Program-made: the position numbers and the translations under genes
The notes under the pieces: generated by a model
The model's input: only the letters and a program-made list of their open reading frames with translations
Databases searched by the model: none
What the model was told of the DNA's origin: nothing
NCBI GenBank assembly: GCA_947488845.1
Contig: CANLBM010000005.1
Span: forward strand, 1 to 64,000
Reading direction: 5' to 3'
Length of the DNA stretch: 64,000 nucleotides
From: an uncultured Sphingomonadaceae bacterium
Lineage (GTDB): Bacteria; Pseudomonadota; Alphaproteobacteria; Sphingomonadales; Sphingomonadaceae
Shown here: positions 33,660-45,263 of the stretch, piece after piece
Layout of the letters: the number at the start of each line of letters is the position of its first letter
Position numbering within the stretch: the first letter of the stretch is position 1

Positions 33660-35546
33660 ATGAACAAGCTGAATCCTGTGATTTTGCCACCCGGCCCATT
33701 TTTTATCGACGGAGTACACGCAGAACCGTCCGCTTTGCGTCTATGCAGTGAGCAAGGTGAAAGCATAGTTGAACCAAAAGTAATGGCATTGCTTTCCGTG
33801 CTTGCCAAACAGCCAGGCAAGCTTTGGCTGCGCTCTGAGTTACTGAAAGAAATATGGTCCAACGGTTTCGGCAGTGACGAAAGCCTGAGCAGGCTTGTCT
33901 CTTTGCTCCGAAAAACTCTTAGAACGGATCATGGTCTTGATCGCACTGTAGTGACGGTTTCCAAGCTTGGTTACCGGCTAGACGCAGAAATCGATCATAT
34001 AGGTCAACAGTTGTTACTAACGGAGGGATCTGATGCTGGCAGCGAATGGCAGGTCGGACGGACACGGATCGCCGTGTTACCCTTCCGTTCAATGGCTTCC
34101 CCGGATGATCAGGGGTTTTTCGCTGATGGTATAGTTGATGAATTGATCACGACATTGGGCGGGGTACCGCAATTGCTCGTTGCTGGCCGCACGTCGTCTT
34201 TCTATTTTAAAGGCTCGAACAAAAGTCCGTCCGAAATTGCAACGGCGCTAAATGTTACCCATCTGGTCGAGGGTTCGGTCCAGCGGCAGGATGAGGCGGT
34301 TCGGATAAATGTCAGCCTGATCGATGCCAAGACCGGTTTCAAAATATGGGGCTATAGTTACGATGGCAGCTTCGATCATATTTTTGCCACGCGAAACGAG
34401 GTCGGGCAGGCCGTAAATGACGGCATTGCAAGGGCATTAAATTTAACCAGTCCTGTTCCTGCTGTTCGTGGGCTTACTGACCAACAAGAGGCTTATGGCC
34501 TATACATGCAAGGCCGCGCACTGACCATGAGGGCGATTGGCGAAGGCGTGATGGACAATGCAGTTGTCCTGTTGGAGAAGGCGCTGGATATCGATCCTGA
34601 ATTTGCCGCCGCATGGACGGCGCTGGCCGAAGCGGAAATCAACGTTACTGTCTTCACACCCTGCGCCAATCGGGTGGAACGGATGGCAAAAGCAGCCCAC
34701 TATGCCGAAAAAGCTATCGCTCTGTCGCCAGATCAAGGCCATGCACGCATCGTGCTGGCCTTTCATGAGTGGAGCAAAAATAATATTGTTGGTGCGCTCG
34801 ATTTGGCATTTGAGGCCTATCGGCTGGAACCCAAAAATCCCGATGTGGTGAACCGGCTTGGATCATTTCTGCTTTACATTGGCCGCTGTGAGCAAGCCTT
34901 GCCTTACATAGAAAACTCGATTGAGCAGGACCCGGTCAACGGTAGAGCATATTCCATCCTGGCGTCGGCGCACCTCAATCTGAGCAATATTGATGCCGCT
35001 GTTGCAGCGGCGCAGCGAGCGGTTGATCTGGGTTTTCCCTCCATTCAATTGGCACAGGTGTTAGCGGCTAAAGGCGATAATGATCTGGCAGTTGAGGCTC
35101 ATCAATTAACCAAATTGCTGATGAATACCGTTATCTTTCCTCCTGCGGGCACATCCCCAATGTCGCCAGAAGCAATGGACGCCTATTGGTTGATGGCAGC
35201 AAAGGGATTGTGGAGCGGTGACGAGCGACAGCGCAAAAACTATTGTACGGTGCTGGACATGCTATATGCCACTCTTGCTGACCCCTGTGACGCAACGGTG
35301 GTGTGGCCGGCCGTCTATATGGGTTATACAGAAATGGTCTATAAGACGCTTGGTACCCAGATCACGACATCCAACTTCCACGCCTTTGCCTTCCTGTGGA
35401 ATGATATTGCCCCAACCTGCCAAATCCGCCATCATCCCGATTTTATCGATTTTGCCCAACGAATAGGGATGGTCGCCGCATGGAAAAAATATGGCTGGCC
35501 CGATCGGCTGCCTCGCCCCGCCAATTGGCCGCAGCGAGAGCCATAA
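33660..35546 (+). CDS. winged-helix / TolB-like / TPR protein (CadC-type DNA-binding domain)
   Basis: Protein of 628 residues. The N-terminal OmpR/CadC-like winged helix covers about 12-113 (LRSELLKEIWSNGFGSDESLSRLVSLLRKTL, then TVVTVSKLGYRL). A TolB-like/adenylate-cyclase-associated domain follows at about 130-265 (RIAVLPFRSMASPDDQGFFADGIVDELIT and IWGYSYDG), then tetratricopeptide repeats from about 275 to 480. There is no transmembrane span, unlike CadC, so it is a cytosolic DNA-binding regulator of unknown signal. Codon third positions are richer in A and T than in its neighbours, suggesting transfer. Target genes may include the divergent UrcA gene. Confidence 0.82.
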   Translation: MNKLNPVILPPGPFFIDGVHAEPSALRLCSEQGESIVEPKVMALLSVLAKQPGKLWLRSELLKEIWSNGFGSDESLSRLVSLLRKTLRTDHGLDRTVVTVSKLGYRLDAEIDHIGQQLLLTEGSDAGSEWQVGRTRIAVLPFRSMASPDDQGFFADGIVDELITTLGGVPQLLVAGRTSSFYFKGSNKSPSEIATALNVTHLVEGSVQRQDEAVRINVSLIDAKTGFKIWGYSYDGSFDHIFATRNEVGQAVNDGIARALNLTSPVPAVRGLTDQQEAYGLYMQGRALTMRAIGEGVMDNAVVLLEKALDIDPEFAAAWTALAEAEINVTVFTPCANRVERMAKAAHYAEKAIALSPDQGHARIVLAFHEWSKNNIVGALDLAFEAYRLEPKNPDVVNRLGSFLLYIGRCEQALPYIENSIEQDPVNGRAYSILASAHLNLSNIDAAVAAAQRAVDLGFPSIQLAQVLAAKGDNDLAVEAHQLTKLLMNTVIFPPAGTSPMSPEAMDAYWLMAAKGLWSGDERQRKNYCTVLDMLYATLADPCDATVVWPAVYMGYTEMVYKTLGTQITTSNFHAFAFLWNDIAPTCQIRHHPDFIDFAQRIGMVAAWKKYGWPDRLPRPANWPQREP

Positions 35547-35654
35547 ATCTTAAAACCTGACATTGGGAATCGGTTCTCTCTACGGCCGTTTCTCACATCG
35601 CGGCCCAAAACGGGAATGTCTGGGAACCACCTGATTGCGACCATCCCCATTCCA

Positions 35655-36038
35655 TCACTTGAACTCCGCCGGCATTTCCCCCTCGTAGCAGAAAATTGCC
35701 ATCGCTTCCGGTTCGAACCCGGCGACGATATAGCCATCATAGAAACAGCCGGTTCCCGTGGTTATGGTCAGGCCATCGGCCGAGCATTTCATCTTCCAGT
35801 TATCGCCTTTCTTCGCCGGGAAGGCCAGCCGGTCTCCCAGTGCCATGCTATGTTCTTCCTGCCCGGACATCAGGGTTGCCGAAGTCGCATTGGCAGAACA
35901 GCTACCCCTCGCGCCATTCAATTTACCGGTGGCGGGTATTTCGACATCCTTCGCCAATGCGGATGCAGGACATGTTGCTGCCGCCAATATTGCGGCAAGC
36001 AGCAGACGATTGCATAAGGTGGACTTCGGGCGGGTCAT
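35655..36038 (-). CDS. small secreted protein, unrecognised
   Basis: Protein of 127 residues with a signal peptide (about 1-29, PASALAKD) and four cysteines in the mature part (GSCSANA, MKCSADG, TGCFYDG and IFCYEGE), likely two disulfides. ATG at 36038 is preceded by AAGGAAG. No family is recognised. It lies downstream of folP on the same strand but 126 bases away. Confidence 0.65.
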   Translation of the reverse strand: MTRPKSTLCNRLLLAAILAAATCPASALAKDVEIPATGKLNGARGSCSANATSATLMSGQEEHSMALGDRLAFPAKKGDNWKMKCSADGLTITTGTGCFYDGYIVAGFEPEAMAIFCYEGEMPAEFK

Positions 36039-36164
36039 GGATACTTCCTTTGCAAAAATTGTGGCGGACAATGTTCGGCTGTCCCCGGACCGGCCATGCA
36101 GCCTTCTGGACACCGATGCTGTGATCCGTCCCACAATTTTGCGCTGGCTAAGCGAAAGGCAGCT

Positions 36165-37301
36165 TCAGACTGCCACGGTCAGCCCGGCATCGCGCATACC
36201 GCGCCAGACCTGCAGCGCCTGGACCGTTTCCGGTACGTCATGGACGCGCACGATTTGTGCGCCTTGCTGGACTGCGTGATGCGCAAAGGCGATCGAGCCG
36301 CCGAGGCGCTTGTCGACCGGGGCTTCTTTGGACAAAGCCCCGATCATCCGCTTGCGGCTGGCGCCGATCAGCAGCGGCTGGCCGAGCGCATGGAACATCG
36401 CGATATTGTTCATCAGCGCGAGATTGTCGGCCAGCGACTTGCCGAACCCGAGGCCGGGATCAATGATGATCTTGTCGCGCTCGAAACCTGCTGCGACGAC
36501 ATCGGCGACCCGCTGTTCGAGCCAATCGAGCGTATCGGTGACAATATTGCCATATCCGTCGCTTTTATGAGGGTTTTTGCCGCTGGAAGGGGCGTGCATG
36601 AGCACAACCGGACAGCCGGAGATCCCGGCCACTTCGAGCGACCGTTTGTCGTGCAACAGGGCCGAAACGTCGTTGATCAAATGCGCACCCGCCGCAATTG
36701 CTGCTTCCATCACCGCTGCCTTGCGCGTGTCGATCGATAGTACGGCGCCGCAATGGGCCAGTCTTTCGATCACCGGCACCACGCGCTTGATCTCGTCACC
36801 TTCCCATACCGGGTTCGCGCCGGGGCGGGTGCTTTCCCCGCCGATATCGAGGATCGACGCTCCGGAAACCGCCATCGCCAGGCCCGCTTCGGCCGCCTTT
36901 TCCGGATCATCCTGATGCTTGCCGCCGTCGGAAAAACTGTCGGGCGTGATATTCAATATGCCCATGACATGCGGCTGGTCGAACCTGATGGTCCGCTCTC
37001 CGCATTCCAGCGCTGCATGTTGCCGGGTCAGATTGGCAAATTGCTCCGCCGCACGTTCCGCCAGCGGCTCCGGAAGGGCTTTTGACCATTCCGGCCACTG
37101 GGTGACATTCACCAAGCCCCTGAGGTTCGGCCTTTCCGCTTCGACAACCAGATACTCTATCTGAGAAAACCACGTTAAACTATTGTTCAAACGTAAGTTT
37201 TTATCATTGTGCCATTGTGGACTGTCAACCAGTCCAACCGGTTTCAGATAGAGTCTGGCATCCGCTCCACATGTTTCCAAATCTTCCAATGGCGCGCCCA
37301 T
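36165..37301 (-). CDS. folP: dihydropteroate synthase
   Basis: Folate-pathway enzyme joining para-aminobenzoate to the pterin. The TIM barrel starts at about residue 111 with PHVMGILNITPDSFSDGG, then DIGGESTRPGA, VLSIDTRKAAVMEAAIAAGAHLINDVSAL, IIDPGLGFGKSLADNLAL and LLIGASRKRMIG; RVHDVPETVQAL ends it. The N-terminal ~105 residues (ARLYLKPVGLVDSPQW and on) are an extension beyond the E. coli protein; sphingomonad homologues that I recall share it. The gene starts one base after the ccrM stop, so ccrM and folP form an operon. Confidence 0.93.
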   Translation of the reverse strand: MGAPLEDLETCGADARLYLKPVGLVDSPQWHNDKNLRLNNSLTWFSQIEYLVVEAERPNLRGLVNVTQWPEWSKALPEPLAERAAEQFANLTRQHAALECGERTIRFDQPHVMGILNITPDSFSDGGKHQDDPEKAAEAGLAMAVSGASILDIGGESTRPGANPVWEGDEIKRVVPVIERLAHCGAVLSIDTRKAAVMEAAIAAGAHLINDVSALLHDKRSLEVAGISGCPVVLMHAPSSGKNPHKSDGYGNIVTDTLDWLEQRVADVVAAGFERDKIIIDPGLGFGKSLADNLALMNNIAMFHALGQPLLIGASRKRMIGALSKEAPVDKRLGGSIAFAHHAVQQGAQIVRVHDVPETVQALQVWRGMRDAGLTVAV

Positions 37302-37302
37302 A

Positions 37303-38448
<1,146 letters not shown>

Positions 38449-38477
38449 CTATTCCTTTTTCCAACGGCGCTAACGGT

Positions 38478-38639
38478 GAGTCCGAAATGGCCGGCGGTCA
38501 AGGCCGTTAACATAGGTTAAAGGCGTATCTTTATGGTTAACAGAAATCCTGGCAGGAGAACGAAACGAGTCCGTCACCAGATATGGAGTCAGAGCCACAA
38601 AGCCAGACTCAATCCCTAGTGGTGTGACGGAAAAGACTC
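38478..38639 (-). promoter_or_regulatory. ccrM promoter region with five GANTC sites
   Basis: GANTC occurs at 38478, 38567, 38586, 38606 and 38635 in the 311-base gap between ccrM and the divergent desaturase gene. Two TTAA boxes six bases apart lie at 38507-38520, and ATGGTTAA (reverse complement of TTAACCAT) at 38533-38540; both are candidate CtrA sites. In Caulobacter, ccrM is activated by CtrA and its promoter carries GANTC sites. No other gene is seen in this gap. Confidence 0.65.
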
Positions 38640-38753
38640 TGTCCGGAAAATATATTCGATTTTTTTCGGGAATTTGCCCGAATTCAAATTTGGTTCCCAA
38701 AAAGGAGCGTTCCAGCTATATGCCGGATCAACAGATTAGCTCCAAAGTGTAAC

Positions 38754-39806
38754 ATGACAGGGGTCGGAAAACAGATGGCGCGCAATTTTCGCGATAAATA
38801 TCAACAGGAAAATGGCATTTCTCAGGAGAGCGACGAACCCCGTCCGCATCCCGGCGTCATTGTCGGCGGCGAGGCAGGGCGCGAGAAGCGCCGCGAATAT
38901 GCGATCGTGTTCGGCTCCAAGATTTTCGGCTCGATCGCCGCAGTCTGGTGGATGTTCACCTATGATACCGGCTGGGTGGAATGGTCGGCATTTATCGCCG
39001 GATATATCATATTGATGCTCGGCATCGTCCTCGGCTTCCACCGCTATTTTTCGCACAAGTCGTTCGAGACGTCGAAACCGATGCAATATATTCTCGGCGG
39101 GATGGCGCAAATGTCGATCCAGTCTTCGGTATTGCGCTGGGCCACCGACCATCGGCGTCACCATGCGCACGCCGATGAGATTGGCGACGTCCACAGCCCG
39201 TGGCTCGATGGCCGCGGTCGCAAGACAAGCCGCCTGAAAGGCATGTTCCACTCCCATTTCGGCTGGTTCATGGACGATTGCGTCACCGACACCAGTATCT
39301 ACGGCAAGGGTCTTGCCGACAATGATGTCGTGCTCTGGCTGCACAAGACACGCTGGTACTGGCTGGTCTTCTCGCTGATCGTCTTTCCGGGTATCTGGGG
39401 CCTTGCCTTTGGCGGCTGGGACCATGTCGTCAGCACGATCCTGATCGGCGGCTATTTCCGCACGTTCGTCGTCCTGCAGATCACGCTGGGCATTTCCAGC
39501 TATGCCCATGTCGTCGGCTCTCAGCGTCACACCAAGGGCGTCGGCACCGCCAAGAACAGCTTCATCTTCTCGCTGCTCACCTTCGGCGAGGGCTGGCACA
39601 ACAACCATCACAAACATCCCCGCGCCAGTTTTCAGGGCATGGCATGGTGGGAAATCGATATCGCAGGCTATGTCCTGCTGCTGCTCGAGAAAATGGGCCT
39701 GGTCTGGAATGTCACCCGCCAGCCCAAATATGTCAAAAGCGAAAGCGGCGAATGGGTTCTGGCCAACCGCAAGTTTGCGCCGAAACGGGCAGAAGCGGAA
39801 GCCTAG
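38754..39806 (+). CDS. acyl-CoA (delta-9) fatty acid desaturase
   Basis: Membrane di-iron desaturase of 350 residues. The three histidine boxes are complete: [18 protein letters not shown] and [12 protein letters not shown], with four to five spans between (for example IAAVWWMF and [15 protein letters not shown]). It introduces a cis double bond into acyl chains to tune membrane fluidity. The start could also be the ATG at 38775. Its stop overlaps the convergent rnhB stop by four bases. The divergent partner is ccrM. Confidence 0.92.
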   Translation: MTGVGKQMARNFRDKYQQENGISQESDEPRPHPGVIVGGEAGREKRREYAIVFGSKIFGSIAAVWWMFTYDTGWVEWSAFIAGYIILMLGIVLGFHRYFSHKSFETSKPMQYILGGMAQMSIQSSVLRWATDHRRHHAHADEIGDVHSPWLDGRGRKTSRLKGMFHSHFGWFMDDCVTDTSIYGKGLADNDVVLWLHKTRWYWLVFSLIVFPGIWGLAFGGWDHVVSTILIGGYFRTFVVLQITLGISSYAHVVGSQRHTKGVGTAKNSFIFSLLTFGEGWHNNHHKHPRASFQGMAWWEIDIAGYVLLLLEKMGLVWNVTRQPKYVKSESGEWVLANRKFAPKRAEAEA

Positions 39807-40360
39807 ATCAGGGCCATCTGGGACACGGGCGCGAAGCTGCGCCGGTGTAGCGGCGTCGGCCCATATTCTCGCAGCGCCGCCAGATGCTCCGCCGTACCAT
39901 AGCCCTTGTTCCGCTCCCATCCATATTGCGGATATTCTTCAGCCGCGGCGATCATCAACCGGTCGCGAAATTCTTTCGCAAGAATAGAGGCTGCGGAAAT
40001 GCAGGGATGTATCGCGTCCCCGCCGATCACCGCTTCTGCTGAATAGCTCCATTTGGGCAAGCGGTTGCCATCGACCAGCACATGACCAGGCACGGCATCC
40101 AGACCTTCCACCGCCCGGGTCATCGCCAGCATGGTCGCCTGGAGGATGTTGATATCATCAATCTCAATCTCGGAACATTGTGCCACCGAAAAGCGGGCGC
40201 AGCCGATGATTTCCAGTTCCAGTCGAGCGCGCTTTGCAGCGGTCAGCCTCTTGCTGTCATCCAGTCCGACGATGCTGTGGTCATCGGGCAGGATTACCGC
40301 GGCGGCCACGACCGGGCCAGCGAGCGGGCCCCTGCCCACTTCATCCACGCCTGCGATCAT
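39803..40360 (-). CDS. rnhB: ribonuclease HII
   Basis: RNase HII of 185 residues, which removes ribonucleotides and RNA primers from [18 protein letters not shown] carries the first catalytic Asp and Glu, [11 protein letters not shown] follows, [10 protein letters not shown] has the third acid and [14 protein letters not shown] the fourth region. The ATG at 40360 overlaps the thiD stop by four bases. The protein begins almost directly at the catalytic motif, so the N-terminus is short but within family range. Confidence 0.93.
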   Translation of the reverse strand: MIAGVDEVGRGPLAGPVVAAAVILPDDHSIVGLDDSKRLTAAKRARLELEIIGCARFSVAQCSEIEIDDINILQATMLAMTRAVEGLDAVPGHVLVDGNRLPKWSYSAEAVIGGDAIHPCISAASILAKEFRDRLMIAAAEEYPQYGWERNKGYGTAEHLAALREYGPTPLHRRSFAPVSQMALI

Positions 40361-41130
40361 CGATCATCGTCCCGAAAGTCGGTAACAAATTGATGGCCAA
40401 GCGGACCGTTGCCTTGGCCAAGCCCCGGTGCTTCCAATATCCCGATCCGGGTGAAGGATATCGCCTGTTCAAAAGCCGCTTCAAGGGCCATCCCGCTGCC
40501 CAGTCCGCAAGCCAGCGCGCTGGCAAAGGTGCAGCCGGTGCCATGGGTTTCATTGCTATCCAGCCTCTTGCCCTCGATCCGCCTGATCAGACCGCTCGGG
40601 GCATATAGTTCGTCTATGACCACGGCCCCTTCGCCATGGCCACCCTTGACGACGAGATGACAGCCATGTCCCAAGACCGCGTCCTTGCCGCCCAGGGCTT
40701 CCAGTTCCGGCAAATTCGGCGTAACCACCGATGCCACATCCATCAATTCGCCGAAAGCGGCAATCGTATCGGCATCAGCCAATGTGCTGCCACTGGTAGC
40801 CACCATTACCGGATCAAAGACGACAGCTATGCTCAGCTTCTCAAGATATTGCGCCACCGCCCGCGCCGCTTCGGCGCTTCCGATCATGCCGATCTTCACC
40901 GCATCGATACCGATGTCGCTGACCACGGATTCAATCTGCTCCAATATTAACGCGGTCGGTATTTGATGAACCGCCTGAACGCCCAGCGTATTCTGTGCAG
41001 TGATCGCGGTGACCGCCGTCATCGCGTGACCGCCCAGCATGGTGATCGTCTTGATGTCCGCCTGTATACCCGCACCGCCGCCACTATCGGAACCGGCGAT
41101 CGACAAGATCCGCGGGCATTTCCCGGTCAC
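40357..41130 (-). CDS. thiD: hydroxymethylpyrimidine/phosphomethylpyrimidine kinase
   Basis: Thiamine-pathway ribokinase-fold kinase of 257 residues phosphorylating HMP and [26 protein letters not shown] is the substrate-binding N-terminus, AVKIGMIGS and [10 protein letters not shown] the core, and [19 protein letters not shown] the anion hole with the catalytic Asp position (here replaced within HGTGCTF as in the family). GTG at 41130 overlaps the stop of the upstream small gene (GTGA) and begins the family N-terminus; a longer frame to 41166 exists. No other thiamine genes are adjacent. Confidence 0.92.
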   Translation of the reverse strand: MTGKCPRILSIAGSDSGGGAGIQADIKTITMLGGHAMTAVTAITAQNTLGVQAVHQIPTALILEQIESVVSDIGIDAVKIGMIGSAEAARAVAQYLEKLSIAVVFDPVMVATSGSTLADADTIAAFGELMDVASVVTPNLPELEALGGKDAVLGHGCHLVVKGGHGEGAVVIDELYAPSGLIRRIEGKRLDSNETHGTGCTFASALACGLGSGMALEAAFEQAISFTRIGILEAPGLGQGNGPLGHQFVTDFRDDDR

Positions 41131-41318
41131 AGGAACAGCGGCCCGACCTGAACAATCAGGAACCATTCAAGCGCCCCGGCAATCAGGAGGATCAATATCC
41201 AGAACCGCCGGAAAAACCCGCGTGCGAAAAAGAACAGGACCAGAGTCACCAGGACCGGCAAGATCAGACCGATGACGACTATCGTTCTGGCGTCCATCGC
41301 ATCGAGAAAGCTCAGCAT
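41127..41318 (-). CDS. small two-span membrane protein
   Basis: Protein of 63 residues with two hydrophobic segments, TIVVIGLILPVLVTLVLFFFA (about 12-32) and WILILLIAGALEWFLIVQVG (about 40-59), separated by a basic turn RGFFRRF. It overlaps the DUF1272 gene by seven bases and thiD by four, which supports it being translated. No family or function recognised. Confidence 0.6.
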   Translation of the reverse strand: MLSFLDAMDARTIVVIGLILPVLVTLVLFFFARGFFRRFWILILLIAGALEWFLIVQVGPLFL

Positions 41319-41539
41319 CCATATTTCCGTTCGGTAGAAGCAGGGTATTTTGCCAGCAGTTCCGCCGAACGGGTCGGCCGGGCCTTCAGCATACCACCGC
41401 AATTGGGGCAGACATCGTGGAGCTTGTCGCTGTTACAGCGTTCGCAGAAAGTGCATTCAAAGCTGCAGATCAGCGCGCCGGTTTGCTCGGCCGGCAAATC
41501 CCTGCCACAGCTTTCGCAATCGGGACGCATCGCCAGCAT
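41312..41539 (-). CDS. DUF1272 zinc-ribbon protein
   Basis: Protein of 75 residues with eight cysteines in zinc-ribbon spacing: CESC (after MRPD), ICSFECTFCERC and CPNCGG, the DUF1272 pattern. The start at 41539 overlaps the glmM stop (TGATG), and the ATG at 41530 (MRPDCESC) is an alternative. Function unknown; it may bind zinc. It is translationally coupled to genes on both sides. Confidence 0.8.
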   Translation of the reverse strand: MLAMRPDCESCGRDLPAEQTGALICSFECTFCERCNSDKLHDVCPNCGGMLKARPTRSAELLAKYPASTERKYGC

Positions 41540-42879
41540 CAGCCAGCCACTTCCTCGACAATTGCGCATATCCGGTTGACCACTGCGTGTACCTGCTTCT
41601 CGTCGTCACCCTCTGCCATCACCCGGATCAGCGGCTCGGTACCCGATTTACGGATCAAAAGCCGACCGGAGCCTTCCAGTTCCTTTTCGGCTTCGGCGAT
41701 CACAGCGGTAACCTTTTCGCTTTCGAGCGGCTGGCCACCATTATAGCGAACATTTTTGAGCAGTTGCGGAACCGGATCAAACAGATGCAGCAGTTCGCTC
41801 GCCGGCTTGCCGCTTTCGATCAGTTCGCCCAGCACCTGCAGCGCCGCCACCGTACCATCACCGGTGGTACCGTGGTCCAGCAGGATCATATGACCGGACT
41901 GCTCGCCGCCGACATTATAGCCGCCCTTTTTCATCTCTTCGAGAACATAGCGATCCCCGACATTGGCCCGGATCAAATCCAGATTCCGGGAATTCAGAAA
42001 CCGTTCCAGCCCGAGGTTGGACATGACCGTCGCGACGACGCCGCCACCGCGCAGCAAGCCATCGCGGTTCCAGCTTGATCCGATCAATGCCATCAGCTGA
42101 TCGCCGTCAACCACCTGCCCTTTTTCATCGACAACAATCAGACGGTCGGCGTCTCCGTCCAGTGCAATCCCGATATGGGCGCCGGAAGAGACCACGGTTT
42201 CCTGCAGAATCGCGAGGTCGGTGGAACCGCATTTGTCATTTATATTCAAACCATTGGGATTGATCCCCAAGGTGACAACCTCGGCGCCCAGTTCCCAGAA
42301 TGCGGAGGGCGCGACCTGATAAGCTGCGCCATTGGCACAGTCGCAAACGATCTTCAGGCCATCGAGGCGGATATGATCCGGCAGCGACATTTTCACGGCA
42401 TGAATATAGCGGCCACGGGCGTCTTCAAATCTTTTTGCGCGTCCAATATCTGCGGCTGGCGCCAATATTGTTTCTTCCTCAAGATAGGCCTCGATCTTGA
42501 ATTCGTCTTCATCCGACAGCTTGAAACCGTCGGGACCGAATAATTTTATACCATTGTCATGATATGGATTGTGGCTGGCAGAGATCATGACACCGAGATC
42601 GGCGCGCATTGATCGTGTCAACAGGGCGACCGCAGGGGTTGGCATCGGTCCGACCTGGACCACGTCCATGCCGACGCTGGTGAAACCGGCAACCAGCGCA
42701 TTCTCCATCATATAGCCGGAAAGCCTGGTGTCCTTGCCGATCACAACGCGATGTTTGTGATCTCCGCGCAAAAAATGCCGTCCGGCAGCCTGCCCGACTT
42801 TCATGGCGATTTCGGCGGTCATCGGGTGTTTGTTGGTCAGGCCGCGGATGCCGTCGGTACCGAAAAATTTCTTGGTCAT
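41539..42879 (-). CDS. glmM: phosphoglucosamine mutase
   Basis: Enzyme of 446 residues interconverting glucosamine-6-phosphate and glucosamine-1-phosphate for UDP-GlcNAc, peptidoglycan and lipopolysaccharide synthesis. N-terminus [12 protein letters not shown], phosphoserine S102 in [13 protein letters not shown], metal loop [11 protein letters not shown], sugar-binding GGEQSGHM and phosphate-binding [12 protein letters not shown] are all present. First gene of the overlapping glmM-DUF1272-membrane protein-thiD-rnhB chain. Confidence 0.96.
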   Translation of the reverse strand: MTKKFFGTDGIRGLTNKHPMTAEIAMKVGQAAGRHFLRGDHKHRVVIGKDTRLSGYMMENALVAGFTSVGMDVVQVGPMPTPAVALLTRSMRADLGVMISASHNPYHDNGIKLFGPDGFKLSDEDEFKIEAYLEEETILAPAADIGRAKRFEDARGRYIHAVKMSLPDHIRLDGLKIVCDCANGAAYQVAPSAFWELGAEVVTLGINPNGLNINDKCGSTDLAILQETVVSSGAHIGIALDGDADRLIVVDEKGQVVDGDQLMALIGSSWNRDGLLRGGGVVATVMSNLGLERFLNSRNLDLIRANVGDRYVLEEMKKGGYNVGGEQSGHMILLDHGTTGDGTVAALQVLGELIESGKPASELLHLFDPVPQLLKNVRYNGGQPLESEKVTAVIAEAEKELEGSGRLLIRKSGTEPLIRVMAEGDDEKQVHAVVNRICAIVEEVAG

Positions 42880-43017
42880 ATCAACTTACATCCCAAATGG
42901 TCAGACCCCGTTTCGCACGTCTCTAGCCCATCGAACTGCCGGAAACCAAGAAGGAATGGAATCAATCCCAAAATTTACACTTAATCATCCCTTGCCAGAA
43001 GCTGGCCGCCATGGTTG

Positions 43018-44271
43018 ATGGTCCATTCGAACATCGCAGGGGCCGGGATATTGAAAAAAGCATTGATCATATTGCTTGCTCTGGTTCTCGGCATATTGGT
43101 CGGCCTGTTTGTCGGCACCAGAAACGAGATGCTCGTCGAAGCGGCTGATGTGATTGGCAACATGTGGCTCAACGCCTTGCGGATGACCGTTATCCCGCTT
43201 GTCTTCACCCTGCTGATCGTCGGCATCGGCAAGGCAGCGTCCATGGCCCGCGCCGGGCGGATGACGGCTCGCGCCATTTTGTTCATGATTTTCATCCTCT
43301 GGTGTTCCTCGGCCATGGCCGCCCTGGTCACGCCCGCCTTGCTCGAACTCTTCCCGCTTGACGGAGATGCTGCAGCTGCACTGCGGTCAGCGCTGGGAAG
43401 CGCAGCACCACCGGGCGAGGTGCCTCCGTTCAGCGAATTCCTTCGCGCGCTCATTCCGACCAATGCCATTGCTTCAGCCGCAGAAGACGCGGTGCTGCCG
43501 TTGATGGTTTTCGCCCTTGCCTTCGCCTTCGCGATCACCCGCCTGCCAGAAACGCAAAGAGTGATGCTGGACCAGTTTTTCAATGCCATTGCCGACGCGC
43601 TGCTGATCCTGATTCAATGGGTGCTGGCGCTGGCACCGCTGGGCGTTTTCGCTCTGGCGCTCGGTGTCGGCGCCAATGCAGGACTGGCGGCCTTTGGAGC
43701 CTTGCTCCACTATGTCCTGATCGTCAGCAGTATCGGCGCGCTGGTCTGGGTGTTCAGCTATGTGCTCACCTATGTCGGCGGAAAGCGCGGCCCCATTGCT
43801 TTTTTCAAGGCATCCGCAAGAGCCCAGGCGGTGGCGATTTCCACGCAAAGCTCACTCGCTTCCCTGCCAGCGATGGTCAACGGCGTCAAAGTCATGGGTG
43901 TCGGTGAACGGTCTGCTGACGTTGTGCTGCCGATCGCGGTCGCCCTGTTCCGCGCAACCGGCCCCTGCATGAACCTCGCGGTTGCCATTTACGTTGCCCA
44001 TCTGATGGGAATTGAACTGTCGGTCGGTGCTTTGGCTATCGGAGTGGTGGTCGCAGCGATTACCACTATGGGAGCGGTCAGCCTGCCCGGTTCGATCAGC
44101 TTCATCACCTCGATCGCGCCGATTTGCATCGCCATGGGCATCCCGATTGAACCGCTGGTGCTGCTTTTGGCAATCGAGACCTTTCCTGATATCATGCGGA
44201 CCGTTGCCAATGTCAGCACGAATATGGCCGTGACGGCGACAATCGCCAGAAGCGAAGGAGATATGTCATGA
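43018..44271 (+). CDS. dicarboxylate/amino acid:cation symporter (DAACS family)
   Basis: Secondary transporter of 417 residues with eight spans plus re-entrant loops. Landmarks: [24 protein letters not shown] (N-terminal), [13 protein letters not shown] in place of the serine-rich HP1 motif, and [14 protein letters not shown] followed by [17 protein letters not shown]. It carries glutamate, aspartate or C4-dicarboxylates with protons or sodium. The start is uncertain (TTG 43015, ATG 43018, or the internal TTG at ILKKAL). The stop overlaps the aldo/keto reductase start. Confidence 0.88.
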   Translation: MVHSNIAGAGILKKALIILLALVLGILVGLFVGTRNEMLVEAADVIGNMWLNALRMTVIPLVFTLLIVGIGKAASMARAGRMTARAILFMIFILWCSSAMAALVTPALLELFPLDGDAAAALRSALGSAAPPGEVPPFSEFLRALIPTNAIASAAEDAVLPLMVFALAFAFAITRLPETQRVMLDQFFNAIADALLILIQWVLALAPLGVFALALGVGANAGLAAFGALLHYVLIVSSIGALVWVFSYVLTYVGGKRGPIAFFKASARAQAVAISTQSSLASLPAMVNGVKVMGVGERSADVVLPIAVALFRATGPCMNLAVAIYVAHLMGIELSVGALAIGVVVAAITTMGAVSLPGSISFITSIAPICIAMGIPIEPLVLLLAIETFPDIMRTVANVSTNMAVTATIARSEGDMS

Positions 44272-45260
44272 AATATCGTAAACTCGGACCCGAACTGGAG
44301 GTCTCGGCGCTGGGTCTCGGCTGCATGCCGATGGCCGGAATTGGCACAGCCATGTACGGCATGGCCAGCAGGGCCGAAAGCCTCGCCACTATTGACCGGG
44401 CGATCGAACTGGGCGTGACGTTTTTCGATACGGCCGAGGTCTATGGTCCGCATGTCAATGAAGAATTGCTGGGACAGGCGATCCGCGGACGCCGCGAGCG
44501 ACTGGTCATCGCGACGAAATTCGGTTTCGCTTTCAAGGATGGACAGGTGACCGGCGTCGATTCCAGTCCGGCCAATGTACGTCGCGCCTGCGAAGGATCC
44601 TTGCTCAGGCTGGGCGTCGATACTATCGACCTGTTCTACCAGCACCGCGTCGATCCCAATGTCCCCATCGAGGATACAGTCGGCGCGATGGCCGAACTGG
44701 TCGCAGAAGGCAAGGTCCGCTATCTCGGTCTGTCGGAAGCCGGGGCGGGAACCCTGAAAAAGGCGCACGCGACCCATCCGATTGCCGCCTTGCAGTCCGA
44801 ATATTCCCTGTGGGAGCGCGGTATCGAGGAAGATATACTGCCGGTCTGTCAGGACCTCGGCATCGGCTTTGTTCCCTACAGCCCGCTGGGCCGGGGTTTT
44901 CTGACCGGCCAGATCAGCAGCCGGGACGATCTGCCGGAAGATGATTATCGCCGCAATGATCCGCGCTATTCTGAGGAAAATTTCGCTCTCAACATGAAGC
45001 TGGTCGAAGTGGTAAAAGCCGTAGCGGAGCGGCATCACTGTTCGCCAGCGCAAATCGCCCTGGCATGGCTCCTGGCCCAGGCCGACTTTATCGTGCCTAT
45101 TCCCGGCTCGAAAAGACGGGCGACTTTGGAAGACAGCATGGCCGCCGTCGACATCGAACTGAACGAAGCAGATCTCGACGAACTGGAGGCAGCCGCGCCC
45201 GTCGGCGGCACCGCAGGGCAACGCTATGGCGACAGGATGATGTCGATGGTGCGCCTCTAG
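44268..45260 (+). CDS. aldo/keto reductase
   Basis: NADPH-dependent TIM-barrel reductase of 330 residues. The catalytic tetrad is visible: Asp in FFDTAEVYG with Tyr55-equivalent, Lys in IATKFGFAF and His in LFYQHRVDP. The nucleotide-binding end includes [28 protein letters not shown] overlap with the transporter gene shows coupling. Similar to the AKR13/YakC group by sequence; substrate unknown. Confidence 0.93.
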   Translation: MKYRKLGPELEVSALGLGCMPMAGIGTAMYGMASRAESLATIDRAIELGVTFFDTAEVYGPHVNEELLGQAIRGRRERLVIATKFGFAFKDGQVTGVDSSPANVRRACEGSLLRLGVDTIDLFYQHRVDPNVPIEDTVGAMAELVAEGKVRYLGLSEAGAGTLKKAHATHPIAALQSEYSLWERGIEEDILPVCQDLGIGFVPYSPLGRGFLTGQISSRDDLPEDDYRRNDPRYSEENFALNMKLVEVVKAVAERHHCSPAQIALAWLLAQADFIVPIPGSKRRATLEDSMAAVDIELNEADLDELEAAAPVGGTAGQRYGDRMMSMVRL

Positions 45261-45263
45261 CGG

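Noticed and set aside
38507..38520. Full CtrA box TTAA-N7-TTAA before ccrM
   Set aside because: The spacing between the two TTAA boxes is six, not seven, so it is listed only as a candidate within the promoter feature.
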